DNA of 64,000 nt from Methylobacterium nonmethylotrophicum (GCF_004745635.1 NZ_SRLB01000014.1:1-64000); one strand, 5' to 3'. Positions 50,492-60,068 are shown, numbered from the stretch's first letter. The notes: generated by a model from the letters alone, not told the origin. Numbers and translations are program-made.

Positions 50492-51553
50492 ATGACGGAA
50501 ACCGTGCTGATCGTCGGCGCGAGCGGCATCGTCGGCAGCGCCGCGGCGGCGGTGATGGGGGAGGCCGGCTGGTCGGTGCTGGGGCTCGCCCGCACCCCGC
50601 CGGCGCAAGAGCGCGTGACGCCGGTGGCAGCCGACCTGCAGGACCCGGAAGCATTGGCGCAGGCGCTGGCGCCGCACCGGCCGACCCGGGTGGTGCTGTC
50701 GACCTGGATGCGGAGGCCGACCGAGGCCGAGATGATCCGGGTCAACGGCGCGATGGTGCGCAACCTCCTCGACGCGCTGCGCCCGGCCGGCAGCGTGCGC
50801 CACGTCGCCCTGGTGACCGGGCTCAAGCACTATCTCGGGCCGTTCGAGGCCTACGGGAAGGGCGCGGTGCCCCAGACCCCGTTCCGCGAGGAGCAGGGGC
50901 GGCTGCCGGTCGAGAACTTCTACTACGCTCAAGAAGACGAGGTCTTCGCGGCGGCGGAACGCGACGGGTTCTCGTGGAGCGTGCACCGCCCGCACACGAT
51001 CATCGGCAAGGCGGTCGGCAACGCGATGAACATGGGCACGACGCTCGCGGTCTACGCCACGCTCTGCCGCGAGACCGGCCGGCCGTTCCGCTTCCCGGGC
51101 TCCGCCATGCAGTGGAACGGGCTCACCGACATGACCGACGCGCGGCTGCTCGCCCGCCACCTGCTCTGGGCTATGAGCGCGCCGCAGGCCGCCAACCAGG
51201 ACTTCAACGTGGTGAACGGCGACGTCTTCCGCTGGAGCTGGATGTGGGGGCGGCTCGCCGCCTGGTTCGGGATCGAGCCGGCGCCGTTCGACGGCACGGT
51301 CCGGCCGCTCGAGGCGCAGATGGCCGGCGACGCCCCGGCCTGGGCGGAGATCGCACGGAAGTACGGCCTCGCCGAGCCGGACCTGAGCCGCCTCGCCTCG
51401 GCCTGGCACACCGACGCCGATCTCGGCCGGCCGATCGAGGTCGTCACCGACATGAGCAAGAGCCGCCGCCTCGGCTTCCTCGACTACCAGCCGACCGACG
51501 ACGCCTTCTTCGACCTGTTCGCGCGCCTGCGGGCCGACCGGCTGATCCCGTGA
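50492..51553 (+). CDS. PRISE-like short-chain dehydrogenase/reductase
   Basis: A 353-residue extended SDR of the progesterone 5-beta-reductase/iridoid synthase-like group. The nucleotide loop is VLIVGASGIVGSAAAAVMGE. The typical motifs LVTGLKHYLGPFEAYG (with the Lys of the family's catalytic pair), NFYYAQEDEVF (catalytic Tyr) and WSVHRPHTIIG, then NAMNMGTTLAVYA, are all present. These enzymes reduce activated C=C bonds in enones using NADPH. Best known from plants, they also occur in bacteria. ATG 50492 lies 9 bases after AAGGA. It is probably monocistronic. Confidence 0.87.
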   Translation: MTETVLIVGASGIVGSAAAAVMGEAGWSVLGLARTPPAQERVTPVAADLQDPEALAQALAPHRPTRVVLSTWMRRPTEAEMIRVNGAMVRNLLDALRPAGSVRHVALVTGLKHYLGPFEAYGKGAVPQTPFREEQGRLPVENFYYAQEDEVFAAAERDGFSWSVHRPHTIIGKAVGNAMNMGTTLAVYATLCRETGRPFRFPGSAMQWNGLTDMTDARLLARHLLWAMSAPQAANQDFNVVNGDVFRWSWMWGRLAAWFGIEPAPFDGTVRPLEAQMAGDAPAWAEIARKYGLAEPDLSRLASAWHTDADLGRPIEVVTDMSKSRRLGFLDYQPTDDAFFDLFARLRADRLIP

Positions 51554-51676
51554 CCGGAGCCCGGCGCCCGGCACTGACAAGCAAACGCGCCCAAAACAAT
51601 CTTCGGTTGTAAAAATATAGTAGGAATTGCTTCAGATCCTCTCGTTATCGTGCCCCGGACGAGGAGATACGAGAGA

Positions 51677-54058
51677 ATGTCCATCAGGGCGCGCGTATTC
51701 GGAGGGTTCGGTCTCACCCTCCTGCTGACGGTCGCGGTTGCGGTGATCGGGTGGCACACCCTGACGGGCTTCGCCCGCCGGGTCGACACGGCCAATGCGG
51801 CGCAGATGCTCGCGGGCGAGATCGGCGATCTCGCCCTCGCCACCGACCGGGCGCTCAAGAGCGACGACGGGCGCCGGGACGAGGCGCTGCGGGCGGCGAT
51901 CGGGCGGGTGCGCGCGAGCGCCGGCACCTTCTCGGGCCGTCTCGCGGACGACCCGGCCTCCGCGGCCGCCGCCGCCGGCATCGGCACCGCCCTCGACGGG
52001 TTCGAGGCGGCCGTGAAGGCCTTCGGCACCCAGAAGGCCGAGAAGCGCGCGCTCCAGGACCGTCACGCCGCGCTGATCGCCGACCTGCAGATGACGGTGA
52101 GCGGCATCGGCACGGCGCAGGAGCGCCAGCTCACCGAGGCCGGCAAGGCCCTCGAGCGGGCGCTCGCCGACCAGAAGACTGCCGGCAATACCGGCGTCGT
52201 GGTGGCCTTCGCGATCCGCTCGGCGCTCGAGATGCAGGTGCTGCAGGTCAGCTTCCTGGCCGGCAACGGCGACGACGGCCGGCTGGAGATGCAGTCGAAG
52301 GTGAACTCCGTCGCGGTGCTGCTGCGGCGCCTCGGCGCGATGACCTCGCTCGAGGCTGTCGAGCCGGCGCTCACCGCGCTAGAGGCCTATCGCGACAAGC
52401 TCGACGAGCCGATGGGGCCGGGGGGCCGGGCCGAGCGCCAGGAGGAGCTCGCGCCGCTGTTCGGCGGCCTGATCGTCGGCCTGCGCCAGATCGAGCAGGC
52501 GCAGAACAACGCCCAGACCGCCGCCCAGGTGAGCTTGCGCCAGCAGCAGGACCGGGTCGCGTCCGGCACCAGCCTGCTCATCGCCAGCGGCAAGGCGATC
52601 GCCGCCGCCAAGGAGGCGCAGATGCAGGAGCAGCGCCTGATCCTGGCCCGGGAGGCCGACGCCGCCCAGGCCCTCGACGCGGCCGCCGACGCGCTGACCA
52701 ACCAGGCCGAGACGATCCTGTACGGCGACATCGACGCCGAGGCGCAGAAGGTGCTGCGCGCCCTGAGCGAGAAGGTGCGCGGGTTCAAGGACAGCATCCC
52801 GGAGATCGTGAAGGCCAACGAGGCGCAAGGCGCGATCCTCGCCGATCTCGACCGCCGCTCGGCCGCGCTGGTCTCGGCCGCGCAGGGGATCGGCGCGGGC
52901 GAGCTCGCCCAGCTCGCCGCCGAGCGCCACCGGGCGCTGTGGCTGCTGGCCGGCGGCGTGGCGCTGGCCTGTGCCATCGGCGCCGCCCTCGCCCTGATGA
53001 TCGGGCGCGGCATCACCCGGCCGATCGACCAGCTGTCGGGCGCCATGCGGGCGCTCGCCGGCGGCGACCTCGCGACCGAGGTGCCGGCGCAGGGGCGGCG
53101 CGACGAGATCGGCGCCATGGCCGGCACCGTGCGGGTGTTCCGCGAGGCGCTGGTGGCCAAGGACGAGGCCGACCGGGCCTCCGCCCAGGAGGCCGCGGCC
53201 AAGGCCGAGCGGGCCGCGCGCCTCGATGCCGTGACCCGTTCCTTCGAGGCCAACGTGGTGGCGATGACCGAGACGCTGGCCGAGGCCGCCGCCGGCATGG
53301 AGGCGACCGCCCGCACCATGACCCAGGCCGCCGAGACCACCAACGGCCGCTCGACCGAGGTGGCGGGCGCCGCCGAGCAGACGCTCGCCAACGTCCAGAT
53401 GGTGGCGGCGGCGAGCGAGGAGCTGTCGGTCTCGATCGGCGGCATCGCGGCCCAGGTGGCGCAATCCTCCGACATCGCCCGCACCGCCGTCGACCAGGCG
53501 CGCCGGACCGACGAGACGGTGCAGCGGCTGGTGAAGTCCGCCGACCAGATCGGCGACATCGTGGCGCTCATCTCGTCGATCGCCAGCCAGACCAACCTCC
53601 TGGCCTTGAACGCCACGATCGAGGCGGCGCGGGCCGGCGAGGCGGGGCGCGGCTTCGCGGTGGTGGCCGCCGAGGTCAAGGACCTGGCGAGCCAGACCTC
53701 GCGCGCCACCGCCGAGATCGCCCAGCAGATCGGCCACATCCAGGAGACCACCAGCGGCGTCGTGCAGGCGATCCGGGAGATCTCCGGGGTGATCGAGCAG
53801 ATGTCGGAGATCGCCGGGGGTGTGGCCGGCGCGGTCGACCAGCAGGGCTCGGCGACGCAGGAGATCGCCCGCAACGTCCAGCACGCCGCGCAGGGCACGC
53901 AGGCGGTGACGACCGGCATCGTGGCGGTGCAGCGCGAGGCCGGCAGCACCGGCGCCGCCGCCGCCGAGGTGCTGGGCGCCGCCGACCGCCTCGGCCGCTA
54001 CGCCGCCGACCTCGAGCGCGAGGTGGCGGAGTTCCTGAAGGGGGTGAAGGCGGCCTGA
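51677..54058 (+). CDS. Methyl-accepting chemotaxis protein with helical sensor domain
   Basis: A 793-residue chemoreceptor. Helix 1 is near residues 8-28. A long all-helical periplasmic region (about 30-420) resembles the helical bimodular (HBM) type. Helix 2 is near 425-450, followed by HAMP (RGITRPIDQLSGAMRALAGG). The cytoplasmic hairpin tip is present (VALISSIASQTNLLALNATI, then EAARAGEAGRGFAVVAAEV), the CheA/CheW-binding part. No CheB/CheR pentapeptide is seen at the C-terminus. Upstream bases (51590-51640) are AT-rich. It is probably its own transcription unit, closed by a very strong hairpin. Confidence 0.9.
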   Translation: MSIRARVFGGFGLTLLLTVAVAVIGWHTLTGFARRVDTANAAQMLAGEIGDLALATDRALKSDDGRRDEALRAAIGRVRASAGTFSGRLADDPASAAAAAGIGTALDGFEAAVKAFGTQKAEKRALQDRHAALIADLQMTVSGIGTAQERQLTEAGKALERALADQKTAGNTGVVVAFAIRSALEMQVLQVSFLAGNGDDGRLEMQSKVNSVAVLLRRLGAMTSLEAVEPALTALEAYRDKLDEPMGPGGRAERQEELAPLFGGLIVGLRQIEQAQNNAQTAAQVSLRQQQDRVASGTSLLIASGKAIAAAKEAQMQEQRLILAREADAAQALDAAADALTNQAETILYGDIDAEAQKVLRALSEKVRGFKDSIPEIVKANEAQGAILADLDRRSAALVSAAQGIGAGELAQLAAERHRALWLLAGGVALACAIGAALALMIGRGITRPIDQLSGAMRALAGGDLATEVPAQGRRDEIGAMAGTVRVFREALVAKDEADRASAQEAAAKAERAARLDAVTRSFEANVVAMTETLAEAAAGMEATARTMTQAAETTNGRSTEVAGAAEQTLANVQMVAAASEELSVSIGGIAAQVAQSSDIARTAVDQARRTDETVQRLVKSADQIGDIVALISSIASQTNLLALNATIEAARAGEAGRGFAVVAAEVKDLASQTSRATAEIAQQIGHIQETTSGVVQAIREISGVIEQMSEIAGGVAGAVDQQGSATQEIARNVQHAAQGTQAVTTGIVAVQREAGSTGAAAAEVLGAADRLGRYAADLEREVAEFLKGVKAA

Positions 54059-54091
54059 CGGGCCGCCCCGCCCCGGCGGGAGCGCGGACAT

Positions 54092-54133
54092 GTGCGAGGG
54101 GCGGAGGGGCAGGGTCCCCTCCGCCCCTCGCGC
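54092..54133 (+). terminator. Very stable hairpin after chemoreceptor gene
   Basis: Arms of 18 bases (54092-54109 and 54116-54133) pair with one G-T wobble around the loop CAGGGT, built on GAGGGGCGGAGGGG. It begins 34 bases after the stop codon. There is no T-tract, but this stem is among the strongest in the window. Confidence 0.65.
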
Positions 54134-54282
54134 GTTCGGGCGACCGCGACCGGGGACCGCCGTTCAGCGGCCTCCCGGCGAGGCCGTCCTGCGACATCCG
54201 ATTGATCGCTTTCGCGATGCGGATTTCGGCGTCGCTCAGGCGCGCGGAGCGAAGCTCCGCCGTGGCGGGCTGGTGAGACCTG

Positions 54283-54304
54283 ATCCGGACGTCATCGTCC
54301 GGAT
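54283..54304 (-). terminator. Hairpin after ygiQ
   Basis: Perfect 9-bp stem ATCCGGACG / CGTCCGGAT with a 4-base loop, starting 6 bases past the ygiQ stop codon on the minus strand. Confidence 0.6.
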
Positions 54305-54310
54305 TTCGCG

Positions 54311-56368
54311 TCACTTCCGCAGCGGCACGCCCTTCGTGGTGAAACGCTGCCCGCCGCCCGCGTGGCGCAGGGGTCGCGGCTGGCCCCGCCCCTTGCCAGC
54401 GCCAGCGCCCGCGCCCGTTCCCGGCGGCTGCGAGAACGGCACGAGCTGGTCCGGCCGCGGCCCGATGAGGTCGGCGCGGCCCATCGCCCGCAGCGCCTCG
54501 CGCAGCAGGGGCCAGTTCTCGGGGTCGTGGTAGCGCAGGAAGGCCTTGTGCAGCCGCCGCTGCCGCAGGCCCTTGATCGCCTCGACCGGCTCGCTGCCGC
54601 CGCGGCGCACGCCCCGCAGCGGGTTGATCTCGGTATGGTACATCGCCGTGGCGGTCGCCATCGGCGACGGCAGGAACGTCTGGACCTGGTCGGCGCGATA
54701 GTCGTTCTTCTTGAGCCAGAGCGCGAGGTGCATCATGTCCTCGTCGGTCGTGCCCGGATGCGCCGCGATGAAGTACGGGATCAGGTAGTACTTCTTGCCC
54801 GCCTCCTTGGCGGCGGCGTCGAACATCTCCTTGAAGCGGTCGTAGGTGCCGATCCCGGGCTTCATCATCTTGTCGAGGGGCCCGCGCTCGGTGTGCTCGG
54901 GCGCGATCTTCAGGCGGCCGCCGACGTGATGGGTGACGAGCTCCTTGACGTATTCGGGGCTCCGGACCGCGAGGTCGTAGCGCACGCCCGACGCCACCAT
55001 CACCTTCTTGACGCCCTTCACCTCGCGGACCTTGCGGTAGAGCCGGATCAGGTCGTCGTGCGAGGTGTTCAGGTTGGGGCAGATATCGGGAAAGACGCAG
55101 GAGGGCAGCCGGCACGCCGCCTCGATCTTCGGGTCCTTGCAGGCCATCCGGTACATGTTGGCGGTCGGCCCGCCGACATCCGAGATCACGCCGGTGAATC
55201 CCGGCGTCTTGTCGCGGATCCGCTCGATCTCGCGCAGGATCGAGCCCTCCGACCGGTTCTGGATGACGCGGCCCTCGTGCTCCGTGATCGAGCAGAAGGT
55301 GCAGCCGCCGAAGCAGCCGCGCATGATCGTCACCGAGAACTTGATCATGTCCCAGGCGGGGATCTTCGCATCGCCGTAGGACGGGTGGGGGGCGCGGGCG
55401 TAGGGCAGGTCGTAGACCTCGTCCATCTCGTCGCTGGTGAGCGGGATCGGCGGCGGGTTCAGCCACAGGTCCCGGTCGCCGTGGCGCTGGACGAGCGGGC
55501 GCGCGTTGCCGGGATTGGCCTCCCGGTGCAGCACCCGCGAGGCGCGGGCATAGGCCTCCTTGTCGTCCTTGACCTCGTCGTAGGCGGGGAGCCGGATCAC
55601 GGTGTCGCCGGGCCGGCGCGTGGCGGCTTCGTCCGCGGAATCGAGGTCGTCGGCGGGAAGCTCGGTGTAGTGGGCGGGCACGCGGCGAAAGAGGGCGACG
55701 CCCCGGACCGAGTCGATCTCGTGCGGCGCCTCGCCGGAAGCGAGGCGGTTGGCCACCTCGACCACGGCCCGCTCGGCATTGCCGTAGATGAGCAGGTCGG
55801 CCTTCGCGTCCGCCAGGATCGAGCGGCGCACCTTGTCGGACCAGTAATCGTAGTGGGCGATGCGGCGCAAGGACGCCTCGATGCCGCCGAGCACGACCGG
55901 CACGTCCTTGTAGGCCTCGCGGCAGCGCTGCGTGTAGACGATGGTGCAGCGGTCCGGGCGCTTTCCGCCCTCCCCGCCGGCGGTGTAGGCGTCGTCGTGG
56001 CGTAGCCGCCGGTCCGCCGTGTAGCGGTTCACCATGGAATCGAGGTTGCCGCCGGTGACGCCGAAGAACAGCCTCGGCCGGCCGAGGGCCCGGAACGGCT
56101 CGGCCGAATGCCAGTCGGGCTGCGCGATGATGCCGACCCGGAACCCCTGCGATTCCAGCAGCCGGCCGATGATGGCCATGCCGAAGCTCGGGTGATCGAC
56201 GTAGGCGTCGCCCGTCACCAGCACGATGTCGCAGGAATCCCACCCGAGCGCCGCCATCTCGGCGCGGCTCATCGGCAGGAACGGCGCCGCCTGTCCGTTG
56301 GGCGGCGATGGGCAGGCCAAGGGGGCCGGGGCTCGATCGGCGAAAGCGTGGAGTTCCATGGGGCGCAT
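54311..56368 (-). CDS. YgiQ family radical SAM protein
   Basis: A 685-residue protein. The ATG at 56368 is chosen because GGAGG lies 7 bases upstream. The N-terminus shows the UPF0313 pattern (CDIVLVTGDAYVDHPSFGMA). The radical-SAM cluster is CxxxCxxC in IMRGCFGGCTFCSITEHEGR near residue 340. A SAM-binding barrel follows with HVGGRLKIAPEHTE and KKYYLIPYFIAAHPGTT. The C-terminal 45 residues are Gly/Arg-rich. Family members are widespread and their reaction is not established. Full length. Confidence 0.88.
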   Translation of the reverse strand: MRPMELHAFADRAPAPLACPSPPNGQAAPFLPMSRAEMAALGWDSCDIVLVTGDAYVDHPSFGMAIIGRLLESQGFRVGIIAQPDWHSAEPFRALGRPRLFFGVTGGNLDSMVNRYTADRRLRHDDAYTAGGEGGKRPDRCTIVYTQRCREAYKDVPVVLGGIEASLRRIAHYDYWSDKVRRSILADAKADLLIYGNAERAVVEVANRLASGEAPHEIDSVRGVALFRRVPAHYTELPADDLDSADEAATRRPGDTVIRLPAYDEVKDDKEAYARASRVLHREANPGNARPLVQRHGDRDLWLNPPPIPLTSDEMDEVYDLPYARAPHPSYGDAKIPAWDMIKFSVTIMRGCFGGCTFCSITEHEGRVIQNRSEGSILREIERIRDKTPGFTGVISDVGGPTANMYRMACKDPKIEAACRLPSCVFPDICPNLNTSHDDLIRLYRKVREVKGVKKVMVASGVRYDLAVRSPEYVKELVTHHVGGRLKIAPEHTERGPLDKMMKPGIGTYDRFKEMFDAAAKEAGKKYYLIPYFIAAHPGTTDEDMMHLALWLKKNDYRADQVQTFLPSPMATATAMYHTEINPLRGVRRGGSEPVEAIKGLRQRRLHKAFLRYHDPENWPLLREALRAMGRADLIGPRPDQLVPFSQPPGTGAGAGAGKGRGQPRPLRHAGGGQRFTTKGVPLRK

Positions 56369-56694
56369 GCATAGGCCTCCGGGACCGGGCCGCCAAGACC
56401 AGCACGCCAAGACCGGCGGACAAGACCGCGAGATCACGGATGGCAAGAGCGCGGCAGTTGCCTTTGTCTCAAAGCGGCTGAGCTTCGCGTCCGGCCGGGC
56501 GACGGCTCCCTCGGCTTGATCGCCCCGGCCCGCCTCGGGGCTGTCCGGGGAAAAGCAGAGGCACATCTCCCCTCTCCAGGCGATCCCGGGCTTGCCCGGG
56601 ATCGCTGCAAGGTGTGGGAGAGGGGATCCCGCGCCTGATCTTTCAAGGAATTTTCCCCGGACAACCCTGCATCCGCCGGGCGGACCGGACTCCC
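56369..56694. other. Intergenic region with nested palindrome
   Basis: About 325 bases between ygiQ and ftsX, both leftward. It is dominated by the nested inverted repeat at 56542-56663. No gene is seen; frames here are shadows. Confidence 0.5.
56542..56663. repeat. Nested inverted repeat (second repeat family)
   Basis: Three concentric stems share one centre. The outer arms are TGTCCGGGGAAAA (56542-56554) and its complement (56651-56663). The middle arms are TCCCCTCTCC (56568-56577) and GGAGAGGGGA (56617-56626). The inner hairpin GCGATCCCGGG / CCCGGGATCGC has loop CTTG (56580-56605). All three stems are perfect. It could act as a terminator downstream of ftsX or as a mobile intergenic repeat. 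Confidence 0.8.
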
Positions 56695-57654
56695 TCAGTC
56701 GAGGAAGCGCCTCACGGTCAGGCGTGACACGACCGCGGTGACGATCGAGGCGATCACGCCGATCAGCACCACGCTGGCATAGCCGCGCCAGCCGATGGCG
56801 AAGCCGCCGAACAGGGCCTCGATCTCGTCGCCCGCCGGGCCGGCGCGCCAGAGCCGGGCCAGCATCCCGCCGATCCCGATCACCGCGACTGCCGCCGCAG
56901 CCCCGATCGCACCGCCGCGCAACCCCAAGCGGAAGAAGCGGCGCTGGAACTCGCGGGCGATGAAGTCGGCGTCGGCCCCGACGAAGTGCAGCACCTCCAC
57001 CACCTCGCGGTTGCCCGCCATGGCGCCGCGGGTCGCGAAGGTGACGGCGAGCCCGGTGGCCAGCAGCACCAGCGCCACCACGGCGACGCCGACCCCCACC
57101 ACCGTGTTGGCCATGGTCGAGAGGCGCGAGAGCCAGAGCGCGTGGTCGTCGAGGCTCGCCACCCCGGGCAGCGCCTCGGCGAGGCGCTGGCGCAAGGAGC
57201 CCAGATCGGGCGTGCCGCCGCCGAGCCGAACCGTGATCAGGCGCGGCACCGGCAGGTCGCCGAGGTCGAGGCCGCTGCCGAGCCAGGGCTCGAGCAGGCG
57301 CTCGGATTCCGCCTTGGTGAAGGGCCGCGTCGCCGCGATGCCGGGGGTGCCGGCCGCGAGCGCCGCCGCCTTGGCGACGTCGGCATCGGTGTCGCGGCCC
57401 GGCCCCGGGCGGACCTGGATCGTCACCTCCTGCGCCACCGAGCCCTGCCATTGCGCCGCGCTCGAGGCGACGATCTCGGCGCCCCCGGCGCAGAGGGCGG
57501 CCAGGAAGGTCAGGATCGCGATCACCGCGGCGAGCGCCCGGCCGGCGCTGGTGTCGGTCGGCACCAGGGCTGCGTTGCGGCGCAAGGTGGGGGGAAGGTC
57601 GGCGGCGGGCGCCTCGCGCCGCGTCGCCCGCTCCAGGGTGGCCCCGTCAGACAT
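56695..57654 (-). CDS. ftsX: Cell division permease-like protein FtsX
   Basis: A 319-residue membrane protein with a cytoplasmic N-terminus, helix 1 near residues 38-60, a large periplasmic loop (about 62-165), and three C-terminal helices. The segment VEVLHFVGADADFIAREFQR is the FtsX-type coupling loop to FtsE. With FtsE it governs cell-wall hydrolases at division. Sequence divergence in the periplasmic loop is normal for alphaproteobacteria. It follows ftsE by 18 bases. Confidence 0.87.
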   Translation of the reverse strand: MSDGATLERATRREAPAADLPPTLRRNAALVPTDTSAGRALAAVIAILTFLAALCAGGAEIVASSAAQWQGSVAQEVTIQVRPGPGRDTDADVAKAAALAAGTPGIAATRPFTKAESERLLEPWLGSGLDLGDLPVPRLITVRLGGGTPDLGSLRQRLAEALPGVASLDDHALWLSRLSTMANTVVGVGVAVVALVLLATGLAVTFATRGAMAGNREVVEVLHFVGADADFIAREFQRRFFRLGLRGGAIGAAAAVAVIGIGGMLARLWRAGPAGDEIEALFGGFAIGWRGYASVVLIGVIASIVTAVVSRLTVRRFLD

Positions 57655-57672
57655 GGTACGCCTCCCCGCGGC

Positions 57673-58392
57673 TCATCCCTCGATCCGCAGGCGGTTGTTG
57701 CCCAGGACGAACCGGCGCGCGTCGACGAGGTCCATCAGGGCGAAGTCGTGGGTGGCGATCAGCACCGAGGTGCCGAGGCGGTTGAGTTCGACGAACAGGC
57801 GCAGGAGGCGCCGGCCGAGCTGCGGGTCGACGTTGCCGGTGGGCTCGTCGGCGAGCAGCAGCTCCGGCCGGGCGATCAGCGCTCGGGCGATCGCCGCGCG
57901 CTGCTTCTCGCCGCCCGAGAGCAGCGGCGGCAGCACGTGCATGCGCTCGCCGAGACCCACCCAGCGCAGGAGTTCCACCACCTCGGCCCGGTAGCTCGTC
58001 TCGGCCCGGCCCTGGACGCGCAGCGGCAGGGCGACGTTCTCGTAGGTGGTGAGGTGGTCGAGCAGGCGGAAATCCTGGAACACCACGCCCATGCGCCGGC
58101 GCAAGCTCGTGAGCGCGTCGCTCGAGATGCCGCTCACCTCCTCGCCGAACACCGAGACGAGGCCCCGGCTCGGCCGCACCGAGAGCAGGATCAGGCGCAG
58201 AAGCGTCGTCTTGCCGGCTCCCGACGGGCCGGTGAGGAACTGGAACGAGTGCGGCGCGATGGTGAAGCTGATGTCGCTCAGGACCTCCGGTCCGACCCCG
58301 TAGCGCATCCCCACATTCTCGAACCGGACCACCGGCTCGTCCATGCCGCCGAGCAGGCTGCTTCCGGTCCCCCGGTCCGTTCTCGCGTCCAT
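57673..58392 (-). CDS. ftsE: Cell division ATP-binding protein FtsE
   Basis: A 239-residue ATPase with Walker A (LTGPSGAGKTTLLRLIL), Q-loop (VVFQDFRLLDHLTTYENVAL), signature (LLSGGEKQRAAIARALIARP), Walker B (LLLADEPTGNVDPQ) and H-loop (IATHDFALM). The ATG at 58392 follows GGAGA; an internal ATG at 58344 would give a more typical FtsE N-terminus but has no obvious ribosome site. It is the first gene of the leftward ftsEX operon, divergent from the zinc-ribbon gene. Confidence 0.92.
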   Translation of the reverse strand: MDARTDRGTGSSLLGGMDEPVVRFENVGMRYGVGPEVLSDISFTIAPHSFQFLTGPSGAGKTTLLRLILLSVRPSRGLVSVFGEEVSGISSDALTSLRRRMGVVFQDFRLLDHLTTYENVALPLRVQGRAETSYRAEVVELLRWVGLGERMHVLPPLLSGGEKQRAAIARALIARPELLLADEPTGNVDPQLGRRLLRLFVELNRLGTSVLIATHDFALMDLVDARRFVLGNNRLRIEG

Positions 58393-58531
58393 CCGGTCTC
58401 CGTTGCGGGTTCGTCGCGGCGGTCGATCCGCCCTGCGGCGAGGCCTTCCGGCAGCGCCGCTTTACCACGCATTAAGGCTGAGGCGGGAGGAGTCGTGGTT
58501 CGGCCCCGGTGCCGCGCCCGACTGATTCGCC

Positions 58532-59293
58532 ATGCTGATCGTCTGCCCATCCTGCGCAAGCGAATATACGCTCGATCCGGAACGGATCGGTCCCGGAGGC
58601 CGCACCGTGCGCTGCGCCGCCTGCCGCGAGCCCTGGTTCGTGTCGGCCCCTCCCGAACTGGCCGAGGCCGCCGCGGTGCTCTCGCCTCCGGGCGAGGCGG
58701 TGTTCACGGCGACCGATGCGCCGACACCGCTCCGCCGGGCCGGCCGGCGGGCGGGGCCTGAAACGGGGCGGGGCGAGGCGCCGCCCGGGCGCCGGCGCCT
58801 CGCCACGGCCGCCGCTCTGGCTCTGGCCTGCGGCGCGGTGCTCGTCGGCCTCCTGCCCTCGGGCCGCGCGGCGCTGGTGCGGGCCGTACCGGCGACCGCG
58901 AGGCTCTACGCGGGGATAGGCCTGCCGGTGAACCTGCGCGGCCTCACCTTCCGGGACGTCGCCGCCTACCAGGTGCCGGACGCCTCCGGAGCCGGCCGGC
59001 TCGTGGTCGAGGGCGACGTGGTGAGCGCCTCGAAGGCGGCCGTGCCGGTGCCGCCCCTCAGCCTCGAGCTGCGCGACGCGCGGGGCCAGACCGTCTATCG
59101 CTGGCGCGCCGAGGCGCCGCGGGAGCGGCTCGAACCGGACGAATCCGCCCGCTTCCGGGCCGAGCTCCCGGGCGCGCCGGTGAAGGGGCAGGCCGTGCTG
59201 GTCCGCTTTGCCGCGGTTGACAGCGGGGATTCTGCCGTCAGCCTGAGGGCTCCGATGAACCCCGACGTGACTCCCAAAGACCGAGACCGATGA
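58532..59293 (+). CDS. MJ0042-type zinc-ribbon membrane protein
   Basis: A 253-residue protein. Residues 1-38 are a zinc ribbon (MLIVCPSCASEYTLDPERIG, then a CAAC pair). A low-complexity linker and one membrane helix (about 87-108) follow, and a C-terminal domain resembling DUF3426 is predicted to face the periplasm. The gene lies divergent to ftsE and overlaps hpt by 4 bases, a placement familiar from other Rhizobiales. Its role is unknown; a link to cell division or envelope control is only suggested by neighbours. Confidence 0.85.
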   Translation: MLIVCPSCASEYTLDPERIGPGGRTVRCAACREPWFVSAPPELAEAAAVLSPPGEAVFTATDAPTPLRRAGRRAGPETGRGEAPPGRRRLATAAALALACGAVLVGLLPSGRAALVRAVPATARLYAGIGLPVNLRGLTFRDVAAYQVPDASGAGRLVVEGDVVSASKAAVPVPPLSLELRDARGQTVYRWRAEAPRERLEPDESARFRAELPGAPVKGQAVLVRFAAVDSGDSAVSLRAPMNPDVTPKDRDR

Positions 59294-59859
59294 ACCCGCC
59301 CCTGCCCCGCGTCCGCGTCCTCTTCGACGAATCCGCCATCGCGCAGCGCAACGAGGAGATCGCCCGCGCCATCGCGGGCCAGCCGCTGGAGAACCTGCTG
59401 GTCGTGGCGGTGCTCAAGGGCAGCTTCATGTTCGCCGCCGACCTGATCCGGGCCCTGCACCGGGCCGGGCTGGCGCCGCAGGTCGAGTTCATCCACCTGT
59501 CGAGCTACCGCGCCGCCACCGTCTCCTCGGGCCAGGTCGCGATCCTGCGCGACGTCGAGAGCGAGGTGCGCGGGCGCGACGTGCTCCTGATCGACGACAT
59601 CCTCGAATCCGGCCGCACGCTCGTCTACGCCAAGGACCTGCTGATGGCCCGCGGCGCGCGGCGGGTTCTCACCACCGTGCTGCTCGAGAAGCCCGGCAAG
59701 CGCGCGGTGACGATCGACGCCGACTATGTCGGCTTCACCTGCCCGGACGTGTTCGTGGTCGGCTACGGCATGGACGTGGCGCACGCCTTCCGGCAGCTCC
59801 CCTATGTCGGTCTCGTCGATTACGGCGACGGGGAGCCGGACCTGTTCGACAAGCCTTGA
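59290..59859 (+). CDS. hpt: Hypoxanthine phosphoribosyltransferase
   Basis: A 189-residue purine salvage enzyme that makes IMP or GMP from hypoxanthine or guanine and PRPP. The PPi loop is VAVLKGSFMFAADLIRAL, the PRPP-binding motif is VLLIDDILESGRTLVYAKDL, and the purine-recognition Lys and flanking region (EKPGKRAVTIDADYVGFTCP) are intact, with DVFVVGYGMD near the end. Overlaps the zinc-ribbon gene by 4 bases. Confidence 0.93.
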   Translation: MNPPLPRVRVLFDESAIAQRNEEIARAIAGQPLENLLVVAVLKGSFMFAADLIRALHRAGLAPQVEFIHLSSYRAATVSSGQVAILRDVESEVRGRDVLLIDDILESGRTLVYAKDLLMARGARRVLTTVLLEKPGKRAVTIDADYVGFTCPDVFVVGYGMDVAHAFRQLPYVGLVDYGDGEPDLFDKP

Positions 59860-60068
59860 GGGCGGGCCTCGCCGCGGGGGATGCGGCCCGTGCGGAGACC
59901 CGGCGCGATGCGCGTTTGCAACGCAGCCGCGCGCTTTTCGGCGGACGGCCCGAAAGCGGAACCCGGGCCGCCGCATCGGCTTGACCTCGTGCCGCGCGCC
60001 CGCTCACACTCTCCTCCGTCTGCGCGGCTTCGAGGCCCCGAGAGACGCGAGGACAGAGACGAGAGGAC

